This document shows, in pieces, positions 1-12,373 of a stretch of DNA of 64,000 nucleotides (the stretch's first letter is position 1; every line of letters begins with the position of its first letter). Below the pieces are notes generated by a model, which saw only the letters and a program-made list of their open reading frames with translations, did no database searches and was not told where the DNA came from. This DNA is from Streptomyces sp. RKAG290 (GTDB lineage Bacteria > Actinomycetota > Actinomycetes > Streptomycetales > Streptomycetaceae), in the NCBI RefSeq assembly GCF_023701695.1, contig NZ_JAJOZC010000001.1:2604001-2668000 (forward strand), in the 5' to 3' direction. The translations under genes were made by a program, and so were the position numbers.

Positions 1-316
1 TGCGCGGCGGCCGGGAGCGCGGTGTCCTGGCCGCGGCCCGGCGCGGCTCGGCCCGCTGCGCCACCCGGGTACCGGAGCCCTGCCGGGCGGTGAGCCAGCC
101 CTCGGCGACCAGTTCCGCGTACGCGTCGGCGACGGTGTTGCGCGCGATGCCCAGGTCGGCCGCGAGTGTGCGGGAGGACGGCAACCGGGTGCCCGGCGCC
201 AGCCGCCCGGTCCTCGCCGCCTCCCGCAGGGCATCCATGAGCCCGGCCCGCAGTCCGGTTGCACCGGACGGGTCAATGTGCAGGTCAGCACCGAAAGTGG
301 CCCAGGGATCCGTCAT
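1..316 (-). CDS. MocR-type GntR-family transcriptional regulator (N-terminal part only)
   Basis: The reverse strand reads from an ATG at 316 off the left edge. The visible ~105 residues contain a GntR-type winged helix-turn-helix: LREAARTGRLAPGTRLPSSR, then TLAADLGIARNTVADAYAEL and WLTARQGSGTRV. That recognition-helix pattern, with the GSGTxV wing, is typical of MocR regulators, whose C-terminal half is a PLP-binding aminotransferase-like domain. That half would lie outside the window, so the subfamily is inferred. The gene diverges from the AhpD-like/PEP mutase pair with only 47 bp between starts. MocR proteins commonly control a divergent neighbour, so these two genes are the likely targets. 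Confidence 0.85.
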   Translation of the reverse strand, partial: MTDPWATFGADLHIDPSGATGLRAGLMDALREAARTGRLAPGTRLPSSRTLAADLGIARNTVADAYAELVAEGWLTARQGSGTRVAQRAEPRRAAARTPRSRPPR

Positions 317-320
317 GAGA

Positions 321-350
321 ATGGACCATACCGGTGCGCCAACCGGCACG
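321..350. promoter_or_regulatory. Candidate operator between the MocR gene and its divergent neighbour
   Basis: The 47 bp gap must hold both divergent promoters. It contains the near-palindrome ATGGACCAT (321-329) and, directly after it, an inverted repeat with arms CCGGT (331-335) and ACCGG (342-346). These are reasonable binding sites for the adjacent MocR regulator, but the gap is too short to separate operator from promoter by eye. The assignment is by position only. Confidence 0.35.
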
Positions 351-363
351 TAACGTCGTATTC

Positions 364-873
364 ATGACGACAGAAACGCACCACCACGCAACGTCCGAGT
401 ACACGACCGAGCACACGCCTCGCATGCAGTGGGCCGAGCACGCCCCCGAGGTCTACAAGGCGATGGCCCGCATGGAGGCCGCGTCCCGCAAGGGGCTCGA
501 CCCGGTCGTGGCCGAACTGGTGAAGATCCGGTCCTCGCAGCTCAACCACTGCGCCTTCTGCCTCGACATGCACACCAAGGACGCGCTCGCGGCGGGCGAG
601 TCGGTCCAGCGGATCGTGCAGCTCAGCGCGTGGGAGGAGTCGCAGCACTTCTACACGCCGAAGGAGATCGCGGCGATCGAGCTGACCGAGGCGGTGACCG
701 TCCTGACCGACGGTTTCGTGCCGGACGAGGTGTACGCGAAGGCCGCCAAGCACTTCGACGAGGCCGAGCTCGCCCACCTCATCGCCGCGATCATCACGAT
801 CAACGCCTGGAACCGGTTCGCCGTGACCACCCGGATGGTCCCGGGCCACTACACCCCCGGCGACTTCCGCTGA
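364..873 (+). CDS. Carboxymuconolactone decarboxylase / AhpD-like family protein
   Basis: 169-residue protein of the AhpD-like alkylhydroperoxidase / carboxymuconolactone decarboxylase family. The signature is LNHCAFCLDMHTKDA at about residues 60-74: a CxxC pair followed by a His three residues after the second Cys, the redox/proton-relay arrangement of AhpD-type peroxidases. The rest is all-helical with the expected length (150-190 aa). The ATG at 364 is used because an upstream in-frame ATG at 334 would run back into the divergent promoter region. It lies 49 bp before the PEP mutase-like gene and is probably co-transcribed with it. Substrate unknown; an antioxidant or peroxide-reducing role is inferred from the CxxC. 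Confidence 0.9.
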   Translation: MTTETHHHATSEYTTEHTPRMQWAEHAPEVYKAMARMEAASRKGLDPVVAELVKIRSSQLNHCAFCLDMHTKDALAAGESVQRIVQLSAWEESQHFYTPKEIAAIELTEAVTVLTDGFVPDEVYAKAAKHFDEAELAHLIAAIITINAWNRFAVTTRMVPGHYTPGDFR

Positions 874-922
874 CCCCCTCGGCCCGCCCGGTCCACCCCG
901 CCTCGCCCCAGGAGCCACTTCG

Positions 923-1651
923 ATGACCGCGTCCGCTCTCCGCGCGCTGCACCACGGCCGCGCCTCCGGCGATCCCCTGGTCCTCCCCGGCCCGTGGGAC
1001 GCCGCGAGCGCCCGGGTGTTCGCCGACGCCGGTTTCCCGGCCCTCGCCACCCCGAGTGCGGGGGTCGCGGCCTCGCTCGGCCACGAGGACGGGGCGACGC
1101 CCGCTGCCGAGATGTTCGCGGCGGTGGCCAGGATCGCCCGTGCCGTACCCGTCCCCGTGTCGGCCGACATCGAGTCGGGCTACGGGCTCGCGCCGAAGGA
1201 GCTGGTGGAGCGGCTGCTCGCGACCGGGGCCGTCGGCTGCAACCTGGAGGACTCGGTGGACGGTGTCCTGATGGATCCCCGGTGGCAGGCGGACCGGCTG
1301 GCCGAGGTGCGGGCGGCCGCCGGGGACCAGCTCTTCGTCAACGCACGTGTCGACACCTATCTCCGCGGCTCGTCGGACGGCGCCGAGCAGGAGGAGGAGA
1401 CCGTGCGACGTGCCCTGCTGTACGTGGCGGCCGGCGCGGACTGTGTCTACCCGATCGGTGCCCCGGCCGAGGCCCTGCCCCGCCTGGCCGCCGCCGTACC
1501 CGCGCCGCTCAACGCCCTCGCCCGGCCGGACGGCCCGGGTCCGCGCCGGCTCGGGGAGCTGGGCGCCGCCCGGATCACCTTCGGCCCCGGGCTGCAGCGC
1601 CGGGCCATGGCAGCCGTGCGCGCGATCGCCGACGGCCTGGCCGACGACTGA
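923..1651 (+). CDS. Isocitrate lyase / phosphoenolpyruvate mutase superfamily enzyme
   Basis: 242-residue TIM-barrel protein of the ICL/PEP mutase superfamily. Visible markers are [10 protein letters not shown] near residue 43, the Mg-binding strand [10 protein letters not shown] near residue 80, NLEDSVDG near residue 108 and [10 protein letters not shown] near residue 142. There is no clear KKCGH motif of true isocitrate lyase, and it is shorter than 2-methylisocitrate lyase, so it fits the broad class cleaving or rearranging C-C or C-P bonds in oxaloacetate-like acids. The start has AGGAG eight bases upstream. It follows the AhpD-like gene in a likely two-gene operon that ends in a strong hairpin at 1676. 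The exact substrate cannot be read from sequence. Confidence 0.88.
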   Translation: MTASALRALHHGRASGDPLVLPGPWDAASARVFADAGFPALATPSAGVAASLGHEDGATPAAEMFAAVARIARAVPVPVSADIESGYGLAPKELVERLLATGAVGCNLEDSVDGVLMDPRWQADRLAEVRAAAGDQLFVNARVDTYLRGSSDGAEQEEETVRRALLYVAAGADCVYPIGAPAEALPRLAAAVPAPLNALARPDGPGPRRLGELGAARITFGPGLQRRAMAAVRAIADGLADD

Positions 1652-1675
1652 CCGCCCTCCCGGCCCACGGCACAA

Positions 1676-1721
1676 CGCCACCGCCCCCGGCAGCGACTGA
1701 CTGCTGCCGGGGGCGGTGGCG
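1676..1721. terminator. Strong hairpin between convergent genes
   Basis: A 19-bp perfect stem beginning CGCCACCGCCCCC around an 8-base loop lies between the end of the PEP mutase-like gene and the end of mdh, so it can stop transcription from both sides. No long U tract follows, as is usual in Streptomyces. Confidence 0.85.
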
Positions 1722-1743
1722 TACCCGCGAACGGGTCTTCGGA

Positions 1744-2894
<1,151 letters not shown>

Positions 2895-2968
2895 TCAACC
2901 GGTTCTCCCCGCGCGCCCGGTCGCTCCTCGCCCGCTCACTCGCCGCTCAGCCGATCGTCGCTCGCCGC

Positions 2969-4093
2969 TCAGCCGGCAGCTTCGGCCGTGCACCCCTTCG
3001 TGCCGGTGGCAAGGGTGGCGCACGCCTTGACGTCGGCGACCCGCCGCACGGCGACCATCGGGGTGTAGGTGTCGACGGCGGCGGAGACGGTGCCGTCCTG
3101 CCCGGCCCCACCCGCGGTGATCCGCACGGTGTCGCCCGCGGCCGCCTTGGTGATCCGGGCCCACGCCGCCGCGCAGGTCTTGCTGTAGCGCACCTCGACG
3201 AGGCTTCCGCCGACGGTGGCGCTGGAGAGGGTACGGGCGTACTCGCCGCCGCAGCCCATTTCCTCGGGGTCCTGTCCGGCACAGCGGGGGCCGCTGCACC
3301 CGACCCCGGCCGGCAGCTTCGGCGCGCTGGCCGTCGGTGTCGGGGAAGGGGCGGCCCTGTCGCCCTCGGAGTCACCGCCCGAGCCGGTCAGCAGCACCAC
3401 GCCGGTCACCACGAGCAGGACGCCCACCGCGGCGGCGGCGATCACGAGCGGGGTGCGGCGGCCCTTCTCACGCCCCTGGCCCCGGCCACCGTCACGTCGG
3501 GAGGGCGGCCGGCCGTCGGCGCCCGCGACGCCCGCGTGGACGGCCGCTTCGGGCGGCAGGCCGAATCCCGCCTGCGTCCCCGGGCCCGGCCGGGCCTGCG
3601 GCTGCTGCGGCACCCGCGGTACGGATCCGCGCTGGAGCGGTACGGACGGCGAACGGCCCCCGCCGGACAGGCCCGGTGCCGTGCCGCCCGCGCCCTCGGC
3701 CGTGCCGACGGCGCCGGAGGGGCGGCTCCTGCCGTGGCCGCGCGACGGCTGCCCCGTCTCACCGAGCGCAGCCCGCGCCTGGGTTATCCGGATGGCTTCC
3801 ATCGTCATGTCGTGGCGCATCTCGGCACGGCTCCAGGCCCGTTCCGCCAGCTCCCACATGGTGTTCAGGTGCACCTGGTTGGTGCCCGTCACCTCGGCCA
3901 GCGCGACGATCGCGCCCCGGGGCGCGAGCAGCCGCCCGTTCAGATACCGCTCCCACGACGTCCTGCTGTACCCCGTGCGGTCGGCCACCGCGGCGAGGCT
4001 CAGCCCACTGCGGTCGACGAGTCTGCGCAGCTGTCCGGCGAACTCCCGGACCTGCGGGTCGAGATCCTCCGGCAGCGCCTTCCAACGAGGCAT
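2969..4093 (-). CDS. Membrane-anchored XRE-type HTH protein with C-terminal DUF2690 domain
   Basis: 374 residues. An N-terminal lambda-repressor-like helix-turn-helix (LSLAAVADRTGYSRTSWERY, about residues 32-51) is followed by a long low-complexity Pro/Gly/Arg linker (about 110-210). One hydrophobic segment follows (PLVIAAAAVGVLLVVTGVVL, about 215-234), then a C-terminal domain with four conserved Cys in the DUF2690 pattern (GVGCSGPRCAGQDPEEMGC, later TCAAAW). The topology implies a cytoplasmic DNA-binding end and an outside Cys-rich domain, possibly disulfide-bonded. Such HTH-TM-DUF2690 proteins are common in Streptomyces; function is not known to me. Transcribed in the same direction as mdh, with its stop 236 bp from the mdh start. 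Confidence 0.85.
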   Translation of the reverse strand: MPRWKALPEDLDPQVREFAGQLRRLVDRSGLSLAAVADRTGYSRTSWERYLNGRLLAPRGAIVALAEVTGTNQVHLNTMWELAERAWSRAEMRHDMTMEAIRITQARAALGETGQPSRGHGRSRPSGAVGTAEGAGGTAPGLSGGGRSPSVPLQRGSVPRVPQQPQARPGPGTQAGFGLPPEAAVHAGVAGADGRPPSRRDGGRGQGREKGRRTPLVIAAAAVGVLLVVTGVVLLTGSGGDSEGDRAAPSPTPTASAPKLPAGVGCSGPRCAGQDPEEMGCGGEYARTLSSATVGGSLVEVRYSKTCAAAWARITKAAAGDTVRITAGGAGQDGTVSAAVDTYTPMVAVRRVADVKACATLATGTKGCTAEAAG

Positions 4094-4461
4094 TGCTTCC
4101 CCCTGCTTCCCACGTCGCTTCGTTTCGGCCTCCGCAGCCCCGGACGCACCCGGCGCAGCGCTCGCCGCCCTGCCCCCTGTCCGGAACCGGTGGTCTTCCG
4201 TTCCGAACTACCCAGGTAGATGCGCGAACGCGGACTGCCAGTTCCTGGGGAGGGAGCGCACGGTTGCACTCGGGGGTCCGGCGCGCGTCCATGCGCGCCC
4301 CTGCCCCTGTCCGCCGGGTCAGTCTGCCACCGTTGCCTGACGATCACACCGTGGCGGAATGGTCACTTCCGTGCCACAGGCCGCAGTCATCCCTTGTTCC
4401 GGCGCGCCCCGTCCACAAGGCTGAAGTCAGGACGGGGCAAGGCCGCTCAACTCGCCGCATT
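4094..4461. other. Intergenic region upstream of the XRE/DUF2690 gene
   Basis: No convincing coding frame. It should hold the minus-strand promoter of the XRE gene. Next to the start (minus strand), GAAGCAGGGGGAAGC could serve as ribosome binding site. I see no clear -35/-10 pair or dyad. Confidence 0.5.
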
Positions 4462-4530
4462 CCGGAGCTTTTCGCTCCGGTGCGCCCCGCCTCCGGCGTC
4501 CGTCCCTCCTCGGGGGAGGGGACGGGCGCC
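4462..4530 (-). terminator. Two tandem hairpins downstream of folD-DUF3017
   Basis: Hairpin one is at 4495-4530 (arms around the loop near 4510, GGCGTCC... pairing with ...GGGCGCC, slightly bulged). Hairpin two is at 4462-4480 (CCGGAGC, five-base loop, GCTCCGG). Both lie just past the DUF3017 stop at 4545 in its direction of transcription and would end the folD operon. Confidence 0.65.
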
Positions 4531-4544
4531 GGCCCTGCGCGGGT

Positions 4545-5234
4545 TCAGCGGATCGTGAAGTGGACGGCGTTCTCCAGGAACGGGACGTCCAGCCACGGCT
4601 TGGGCTGCGCCATCAGCGAGAGCATCACGATGAGGACGCCCAGCAGTCCGTACGTCACCAGGTCGGTGAACCTGGAGCGCACCGCGAGCATGCCCACCGA
4701 CGGGACGAGGAGCCGGAGCGCCGCTCCCCCGATGAGCGCCACGCCGATCAGTATCGTGCCGACCCGGAAGGCCTGCTCGAAGCCGTCGACGGCCACGATC
4801 AGCAGGCCGATCCCGGCCGTGCAGAGCACCGCGAGCAACGGCCACTGGCGGGCGGGTGCCGGTGCGTCCCGGTCCGCCGCCCGGCCGCCGCCCTCGGGCC
4901 GCGCGGTGTCCCTGGTGAACGACGGGAACCGCCTGGAGCGACGCCCGGCGGGGGCCTCGGGCTCCGGATCGGGGCCGGGTGCCGGGTGACTTCCGGTGCG
5001 GCCGTCCGCGCCGTCCCCCTGCGCTGTTGACGCACCGTCGGCCGGGGCATCGGCCACACCGCCGGCAGCCGGGGCTTCGCCTTCCGCCGGGGTGACGACC
5101 GCGCCGCCGGCCGGGGCTTCGGCCTCTGCCGGGGCTTCGGCTTCGCCCTTACCCGCTGCCGCGTCCTCGGCCTGCTCGCCGGCCGGCCCGTCCGCCGAGG
5201 CGGCCCGGTCGGCCGGACTCGTACCAGCACCCAT
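4545..5234 (-). CDS. DUF3017 family membrane protein
   Basis: 229-residue protein. The first ~125 residues are a low-complexity Ala/Glu/Pro-rich cytoplasmic region. Three hydrophobic segments follow: WPLLAVLCTAGIGLLIVAV, then VGTILIGVALIGGAALRLLV, then LVTYGLLGVLIVMLSLMA. The order and the C-terminal motif PSVGMLAVRSR match the DUF3017 family, which in actinobacteria regularly follows folD, as here (20 bp gap, same strand). Function unknown. The conserved linkage may only reflect a shared transcript. Confidence 0.82.
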   Translation of the reverse strand: MGAGTSPADRAASADGPAGEQAEDAAAGKGEAEAPAEAEAPAGGAVVTPAEGEAPAAGGVADAPADGASTAQGDGADGRTGSHPAPGPDPEPEAPAGRRSRRFPSFTRDTARPEGGGRAADRDAPAPARQWPLLAVLCTAGIGLLIVAVDGFEQAFRVGTILIGVALIGGAALRLLVPSVGMLAVRSRFTDLVTYGLLGVLIVMLSLMAQPKPWLDVPFLENAVHFTIR

Positions 5235-5254
5235 GGGGTTCCTTCCGGATCGGA

Positions 5255-6121
5255 TCAGCCTGCGGACGGGGCGGCGTCGCGCTCGGCCGCCTCGACCACG
5301 TTGACGAGCAACTGGGCGCGGGTCATCGGGCCGACACCGCCCGGGTTCGGCGAGATCCAGGCGGCGACCTCGGCCACGCCCGGGTGCACGTCGCCGACGA
5401 TCTTGCCGTTCTCGTCCCGGCTGACGCCGACGTCGAGCACGGCCGCGCCCGGCTTCACGTCCTCGGGCTTGATGATGTGGGGCACACCGGCGGCGGCGAC
5501 GATGATGTCGGCCTGCCGGAGCTGGGCGGAGAGGTCGCGCGTACCGGTGTGGCACTGGGTGACCGTGGCGTTCTCGGACTTACGGGTCAGCAGCAGCGGG
5601 ATCGACCGGCCGATGGTGACGCCGCGTCCGACGACCACGACGTGCGCGCCGTTGATCTCCACACCGTGGTGACGGAGCAGCTGCACGACGCCCTGCGGGG
5701 TGCAGGGCAGCGGGCCCGTCTCGTTGAGCACGAGGCGGCCGAGACTCATCGGGTGCAGGCCGTCGGCGTCCTTGGCCGGATCCATCAGTTCCAGGACCTT
5801 GTTGGTGTCGATCCCCTTGGGGAGGGGGAGCTGCACGATGTAACCGGTGCACTCGGGGTCGTCGTTGAGTTCCCGTACGACGTCCTCGATCTCCTCCTGG
5901 GTGGCGGTGTCGGGGAGTTCGCGCTGGATCGAGCCGATGCCGACCTGGGCGCAGTCACGGTGCTTGCCGTTCACGTACCACCTGCTGCCCGGGTCGTCCC
6001 CGACCAACAGGGTTCCCAGGCCAGGGGTGATACCCCGGGCCTTGAGGGCCGCCACGCGGACGGTGAGATCGGACTTGATCGCGGCTGCGGTGGCCTTGCC
6101 ATCGAGAATCTGGGCAGTCAT
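5255..6121 (-). CDS. folD: Bifunctional methylenetetrahydrofolate dehydrogenase / cyclohydrolase
   Basis: 288-residue FolD, the cytosolic NADP-dependent enzyme that interconverts methylene-, methenyl- and formyl-tetrahydrofolate and so feeds purine and formyl-Met synthesis. The catalytic YVNGKHRDC segment (Tyr and Lys in YxxxK) is at about residues 49-57 and [11 protein letters not shown] near residue 95. The Rossmann nucleotide site has [12 protein letters not shown] near residue 163, and [12 protein letters not shown] is near the end. ATG 6121 is chosen over an upstream in-frame ATG (6190) because MTAQILDGK is the family's normal N-terminus. First gene of a folD-DUF3017 operon. Confidence 0.97.
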   Translation of the reverse strand: MTAQILDGKATAAAIKSDLTVRVAALKARGITPGLGTLLVGDDPGSRWYVNGKHRDCAQVGIGSIQRELPDTATQEEIEDVVRELNDDPECTGYIVQLPLPKGIDTNKVLELMDPAKDADGLHPMSLGRLVLNETGPLPCTPQGVVQLLRHHGVEINGAHVVVVGRGVTIGRSIPLLLTRKSENATVTQCHTGTRDLSAQLRQADIIVAAAGVPHIIKPEDVKPGAAVLDVGVSRDENGKIVGDVHPGVAEVAAWISPNPGGVGPMTRAQLLVNVVEAAERDAAPSAG

Positions 6122-6153
6122 GGGGCATTCTCGCGGATGACCCCGCCCACGGA

Positions 6154-6194
6154 CCAATTGCAGGTGTCCCCCGTGGACACAAGATTGCAATTGG
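6154..6194. promoter_or_regulatory. Nested inverted repeat upstream of folD
   Basis: Outer arms CCAATTGCA (6154-6162) and TGCAATTGG (6186-6194) enclose inner arms GTGTCC and GGACAC. The element begins 33 bp before the folD start and lies in the folD/RDD divergent gap, so it could be an operator or a hairpin in the folD 5' leader. It is strikingly AT-rich for this genome. A related dyad occurs at 60290-60320. Confidence 0.45.
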
Positions 6195-6348
6195 ACAACT
6201 TCCGACCCTTGCGGCTGGACAAACTTACTTCCCGCTTATAACGATGAAGGCCGCAGTGCCGCAGAAGTACCCGGGGGCGGACCGCTGTCTTTTTCTTCCT
6301 CCACGCGGCCGCGATTTGTCCCCGTACGTCCTTGGAGGAAACGCCCAC

Positions 6349-6947
6349 ATGAGCTTCGGCGACCCGAACAACCCTACGGGCAGCAGCCCGGACAGCCGCC
6401 GCAGGGCCAGCCGGGCTACGGCTACCCGCAGGCCCCCCAGGGCGTGCCGCAGCAGGGCCAGCCCGGCTACGGCTACCCGCAGCAGCCCGGCGTGCCCCAG
6501 CAGGGCTACGGCTACCCGCAGCAGCCCGGCTACGGCGGTCAGCCGCAGTTCGCCGGCTGGTGGAGCCGGTTCGCCGCCCTCCTGCTCGACGGCCTGGTCA
6601 TCTCCATCCCCTACGGCATCCTCGTCGGCATCGGTGCCGCTGTGGGTGGCGGCGCGGGTTCCGCCATAGCCATGCTCGGCATCCTCGTCGGCATCGGGCT
6701 CGGCCTCTTCAAGCTGTACAAGGAGGGCACCACCGGGCAGTTCATCGGCAAGAAGGCCCTCGGCATCAGCCTGCTGCGCGAGGCCGACGGACAGCCCCTG
6801 GGCTTCGGCATGGCCTTCGTCCGCTACCTCGCCCACTTCGTGGACAGCATCGCCTGCTACATCGGGTGGCTGTGGCCGGCGTGGGACCCGAAGAAGCAGA
6901 CGTTCGCGGACAAGATCTGCTCCACCCTGGTGGTCAAGGTCGGCTGA
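6349..6947 (+). CDS. RDD family integral membrane protein (frame broken near its start)
   Basis: The ATG at 6349 follows CTTGGAGGAAACGCCCAC, a strong ribosome binding site. The N-terminus is a Gly/Pro/Gln/Tyr-rich tail with repeated GYGYPQQPG units (about residues 20-65). An RDD domain follows: [20 protein letters not shown], a second helix, [17 protein letters not shown], and a last helix ending [10 protein letters not shown]. After MSFGDPNNP the frame is lost; one extra C in the run at 6372-6374 restores YGQQPGQ and an uninterrupted 199-residue protein. RDD proteins are small membrane proteins of mostly unknown function (some move ions). Ends in the bidirectional hairpin at 6965. Confidence 0.88.
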
Positions 6948-6964
6948 CCTGCTCCCGGACGGAC

Positions 6965-7011
6965 CCGAGGGCCGTAACCCGACGCGGATCGCGTGGGGTT
7001 ACGGCCCTCGG
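6965..7011. terminator. Bidirectional terminator between RDD gene and purH
   Basis: A 16-bp perfect stem, CCGAGGGCCGTAACCC (6965-6980) with its complement (6996-7011), sits between the two convergent genes. Confidence 0.88.
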
Positions 7012-7029
7012 TCGTGCCGTGCGAGCGAC

Positions 7030-8569
<1,540 letters not shown>

Positions 8570-8583
<14 letters not shown>

Positions 8584-9226
8584 GACCGAGATGAACCTTT
8601 CGTCCCTCAATGCGATAGCCGTCACGGGCGAGCCGCCCCACGGCCTCGACGAGCAGCTTGCGCTCGACTTCCTTGATGCGTTCGTGGAGAGCTGCTTCAC
8701 CCTCCGGGGTGTCCTCTTCGGTCACCTCGACCACGCCCTGCGCGATGATCGGACCGGTGTCGACGCCGTCGTCGACGAAGTGGACGGTGCACCCGGTGAC
8801 CTTCACGCCGTACGCGAGCGCGTCACGCACGCCGTGGGCACCGGGAAAGCTGGGGAGCAGGGCGGGGTGGGTGTTGATGAACCTGCCGCCGAATCCGGCG
8901 AGGAACTCCTTGCCCACGATCTTCATGAAGCCCGCGGAGACGACGAGGTCCGGGCGGTGCCCGGCGGTGGCCCCGGTGAGTGCGGCGTCCCACTCCTCGC
9001 GTGACGCGTGGTCCTTGACCCGGCACACGAACGTGGGGATCCCGGCACGTGCGGCCCGGTCCAGGCCGGCGATACCGTCCCGGTCCGCGCCGACCGCCAC
9101 GACCTGCGCGCCGTACCCCTCGGGGTCGGCACCGATCGCGTCGAGCAGGGCTTGGAGGTTCGTACCGGAACCGGATACCAGCACGACCAGGCGGGCCGGG
9201 GCGGCGGAGGAGGGCGGGGAGGCCAC
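8570..9226 (-). CDS. purN: Phosphoribosylglycinamide formyltransferase (GART)
   Basis: 218-residue PurN, transferring the formyl group of 10-formyl-THF to glycinamide ribonucleotide. Seen are [13 protein letters not shown] near residue 16 (phosphate loop), [16 protein letters not shown] near residue 117 with the catalytic Asn and His, and [15 protein letters not shown] with the catalytic Asp. Its stop lies inside the start of purH, so translation is probably coupled. Length is normal. Confidence 0.96.
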
Positions 9227-9592
9227 GGCTGGGCCCTTTCTCGCGTGTGGAGCAGTTCGAAGCTGCCGTACCGCCTGCCGCGTTGCGGGTGCGGCGGAGC
9301 GGCGGCCATGCTGTTTGTACGGTCATACGAAAGAAGTACGCCCCCCGATACGGGGAACTCTACGAACGAGCCGACCGTCAGCAACGATACCGGCACCTTG
9401 CGAGGCCCCTGCGGGACGGGGGTGAAGGACCGGGGGCCGCCGGCTCGACGGGAGCGGGCGGTCCCGGGGTGGCAGCTGTCGGCCACCACGCCTGTACTCC
9501 CAGCTTTCGGCCCCTCCTCGCCGGGAGGTAGCGTCAGGGACAGCGAGCCGTCCGCAGGGCGGAAATGACGAGATGGGGAAGACGTTCACCAT
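9227..9592. other. Divergent intergenic region, purN / membrane protein
   Basis: 366 bp with no convincing gene. It must hold the purN promoter (minus strand) and the promoter of the gene at 9593. The sequence around 9320-9395 is the least G+C-rich part and the likeliest promoter zone. I see no riboswitch or clear operator. Confidence 0.4.
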
Positions 9593-10588
9593 ATGCCGGA
9601 CCGACGCCGCCGCACCGCCTTCCGCCACCCGCTGCCCGAGCCGGCCTCCCTGCTGATGCGGGAGCGCCAGTCCCCCACGCCGGGCCCCTCTTCTTCCTCC
9701 TCCTCTGACTCTTCGTCCGCCTCTTCGCCGTCGGGGTCCGGGTCCTCGGGCTCCTCCGGAGCCCGCCCCGAGGACGACAACCCCTTCGCCCCGCCGCCGG
9801 AGAACCGCCCCGACCAGCCGTGGCAGCCGCGCCACCCGGTCAACGGCGACAGCAACGGCAACGGCAACGGCGAGGGCGGGGACGGCGGGGACGCACCCGA
9901 GGACGGGTCCGCGGACAAGCGGCCCGTCTGGGGCAGCCAGTGGAGCAGCCACCAGCCCGGGCGCCAGAGCGGCGGCTTCGGCGGCGGGCCCGCCGGTCCG
10001 AACGGCCCCACCGGGCCGAACGGACAGGGCGGCGGCCGGGGCGGACCGGAAGGCAGCTCCGGCGGCATGCGCTGGGACCCGACCGACCCGGTCCAGCGCC
10101 GCGCCCGCTACGCACTGCTCTCCGGTATGTGGGCCTTCTTCTTCGCGCTCTTCGATCTCCCGGAGATCGCCCTGCTGCTGGGCGCGCTCGCGACCTACTG
10201 GTCCATCAGCGCGCTCCGGGCCAAGCCGAAGGCCCCGTCGGCCACCGGGGAGGGGGCCGGATCGGCTACGGCTCCCCGTGCCGATCCCTTCGGTCCCGGG
10301 CCCGGTGCCGCTTCCGGGCCGGACCAGGCACCGGGATCCGCGGCCGCACCGGCAGCGCCCGGCACCGGCCTCGTCCAACGCGGCAGCCGGCAGCAGACGA
10401 CGGCCGCGGTCAGCGGTCTGGTCACGGCGCTGATCGCCCTGGCGATCGTCGCGACGTCGTTCACGGTGCAGCTGGTCTACCGGGACTACTACACCTGCGT
10501 GAACGACGCCCTCACCAAGTCGGGCCAGCTCTCCTGCAACGATCTGCTTCCGAAGCCGCTGGAACCCCTCTTCGGCGTCAAGAAGTAG
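9593..10588 (+). CDS. Hypothetical membrane protein with long Ser/Gly/Pro-rich N-terminal region
   Basis: 331 residues. The first ~165 are disordered (Ser-rich stretch at 30-57, then Gly/Asn/Pro-rich). Two hydrophobic hairpin segments follow: [20 protein letters not shown] with [15 protein letters not shown] near 175-205, and [20 protein letters not shown] near 280. A Cys-containing extracytoplasmic tail (YYTCVN ... LSCNDLLPK) ends the protein. GGGGAAG lies nine bases before ATG 9593; an internal ATG at 9656 lacks a site. It converges on the DUF6350 gene with an 11-bp 3' overlap. Conserved at this locus in Streptomyces as far as I recall; function unknown. Confidence 0.75.
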   Translation: MPDRRRRTAFRHPLPEPASLLMRERQSPTPGPSSSSSSDSSSASSPSGSGSSGSSGARPEDDNPFAPPPENRPDQPWQPRHPVNGDSNGNGNGEGGDGGDAPEDGSADKRPVWGSQWSSHQPGRQSGGFGGGPAGPNGPTGPNGQGGGRGGPEGSSGGMRWDPTDPVQRRARYALLSGMWAFFFALFDLPEIALLLGALATYWSISALRAKPKAPSATGEGAGSATAPRADPFGPGPGAASGPDQAPGSAAAPAAPGTGLVQRGSRQQTTAAVSGLVTALIALAIVATSFTVQLVYRDYYTCVNDALTKSGQLSCNDLLPKPLEPLFGVKK

Positions 10589-12257
10589 CGTCCGCCGGCG
10601 GTTCGCCCGGCCCGGCCTCCGCCGGCCCGGCCGAACCCTCGTCGGACCCCTTCGCGTGCCAGGGGTCCGTCGGCAGGAAGTCGTACGGATCGAAGTCCTC
10701 GTCATCCGGGTCGCCCCGGTCCGGCCGCGCGGTGGGGCGACCCGGCACCGATGCGGACGCGGATGCGGATGCGGGACCGTGGTCGGGAGCGGAGTCCGCG
10801 CCGGCGTCCGTCTCCGGTGCCGCCTTTCGGCGACTCAGCCACTGCCACCCCTTTCGGTGGCTCCGCCACTGCCACCACCTGCGCGCGGCAGGCCCGGCCT
10901 CCTCGCCCGCCTCCCCCGTCCCCGGCTTCTCTCGCGCGGCATCCGGACCGCCGGCCGCCGCCTCGGCCTCCGGCTGGCCGGGTGCCGTGCGCACACGCAG
11001 CCGCCAGGCCCGCAGCAGCAGCGCCGCCGGGACACCCAGTCCCGCCGTCCACACCAGGGCCGCTGCCCCCGTCAGCCACCACACGGGGCCGAACTCCGCC
11101 AGTGCATGGGTCCCCAGCGGTCCGCCGGCCGCCGCCGCCAGCAGCGCCGCGCCGATCCCGCACCCGAGCGCCCCCAGCGCGGCGGTGAGTGCGGTCTCCC
11201 GCAGACTCCACGCCTCCTCGCGCACCCCGTGGGCGGGCGCCGCCCGTCGTACGGTGAACCAGGCGATCGTGAGCGCGGCGGCGACCGGCACCGCGGCGGC
11301 CGCCCAGTTCAGCGGTGTCCCCGCACCCCCGGCCGGCAACGCGGCCAGCAGCGGGAAGTCCGGCAGCGCCGGCCGGCCCTCGAAGGCCATCGGGGTGGCC
11401 GTGGAGGCGGTACCGACCGCGAACCCGGGCCCGAGCCCGTACGCGGCACCCCACACCGCCGCGTTCGGCACCAGCAGCAGGGCCAGCAGCAGCACCGCGA
11501 TCCGCCCGGCCCACTCACCGGAGAGCCGCAGGAAGGATTCCTGGACCGGCTCCGCGTGCCACACGAGCGCCGCCGCGACCACGAGTGCGCCGCCACCGAG
11601 CAGGACCATCACCCCGGCCGCCGCGGACCGGCCCACCACGTCCGCCCGCCGCACGAACCGGGAGCGTGCCATCGCCTCGTGCAGCCGCACCGGCGCCCAG
11701 GACGGCGGCGGCCCGAGCGGGCGCCCGGCGGCCGTCCACACCCCGGCCGCCGCCGCACCCGCCACCACGACCACCGACGGGAACAGCAGAGAGAGCGGGG
11801 TGGCGGACAGCGACGCGCCCCGCGCATAGAGCGCGACCGCCGCCCCGACGAGCAGATAGCCGCCCGCCACCAGGGCGAACGCGCTCCCGGGCGAGGGGGC
11901 GCCGCGGCCCTCGTCGGGTTCCAGCACGTCCCTGGCCGCGCGGTGCACCAGCCAGACCGGCAGGGCCCCGAGCAGCAGGGGGACGACGCCGACGGGTGCC
12001 GGGGCACCGGTCAGGGTGTCGGTTCTGATCAGTTCGGCGCCGTGCGCGAGCAGCCAGAGGCCGGCGGCCGCATGCAGGGCCTCGCCGGGACCGCTGACGG
12101 AGTCCGGGGAACTGATCCACAGCACCATGACGGACATGGCGACGGAGCCCAGTCCGAGCCCGGCCGCGACCGCCCCACGCAGCAGCGCCGAGGCCAGTAC
12201 GGCCGACCGCCCCTGCTCTGCCGACAACGACGGGCTGCGTTCGGTCACTTGGGTCAC
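10578..12257 (-). CDS. DUF6350 family polytopic membrane protein
   Basis: About 559 residues with roughly ten hydrophobic helices between residues 20 and 410 (for example [20 protein letters not shown] near the start). A long charged and low-complexity cytoplasmic tail ends with [16 protein letters not shown]. The GTG at 12257 (VTQVTERSP) has GGAG nine bases upstream and is preferred to an in-frame ATG 66 bp earlier. No transport motif is evident. In Streptomyces this gene stands next to purN/purH. Divergent from the HTH/sigma-like gene with a 116 bp gap. Confidence 0.78.
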   Translation of the reverse strand: MTQVTERSPSLSAEQGRSAVLASALLRGAVAAGLGLGSVAMSVMVLWISSPDSVSGPGEALHAAAGLWLLAHGAELIRTDTLTGAPAPVGVVPLLLGALPVWLVHRAARDVLEPDEGRGAPSPGSAFALVAGGYLLVGAAVALYARGASLSATPLSLLFPSVVVVAGAAAAGVWTAAGRPLGPPPSWAPVRLHEAMARSRFVRRADVVGRSAAAGVMVLLGGGALVVAAALVWHAEPVQESFLRLSGEWAGRIAVLLLALLLVPNAAVWGAAYGLGPGFAVGTASTATPMAFEGRPALPDFPLLAALPAGGAGTPLNWAAAAVPVAAALTIAWFTVRRAAPAHGVREEAWSLRETALTAALGALGCGIGAALLAAAAGGPLGTHALAEFGPVWWLTGAAALVWTAGLGVPAALLLRAWRLRVRTAPGQPEAEAAAGGPDAAREKPGTGEAGEEAGPAARRWWQWRSHRKGWQWLSRRKAAPETDAGADSAPDHGPASASASASVPGRPTARPDRGDPDDEDFDPYDFLPTDPWHAKGSDEGSAGPAEAGPGEPPADATS

Positions 12258-12373
12258 GCCGCAATGCTCCCAACGACACGCGCTTATTCCGTGTAACGGG
12301 CGAATGGCCGTTGTGTCGCTCAATATACGTTTATGTACTTTTTCACCCAGTGCAGGCCGTGCGGGGAGCCCTC

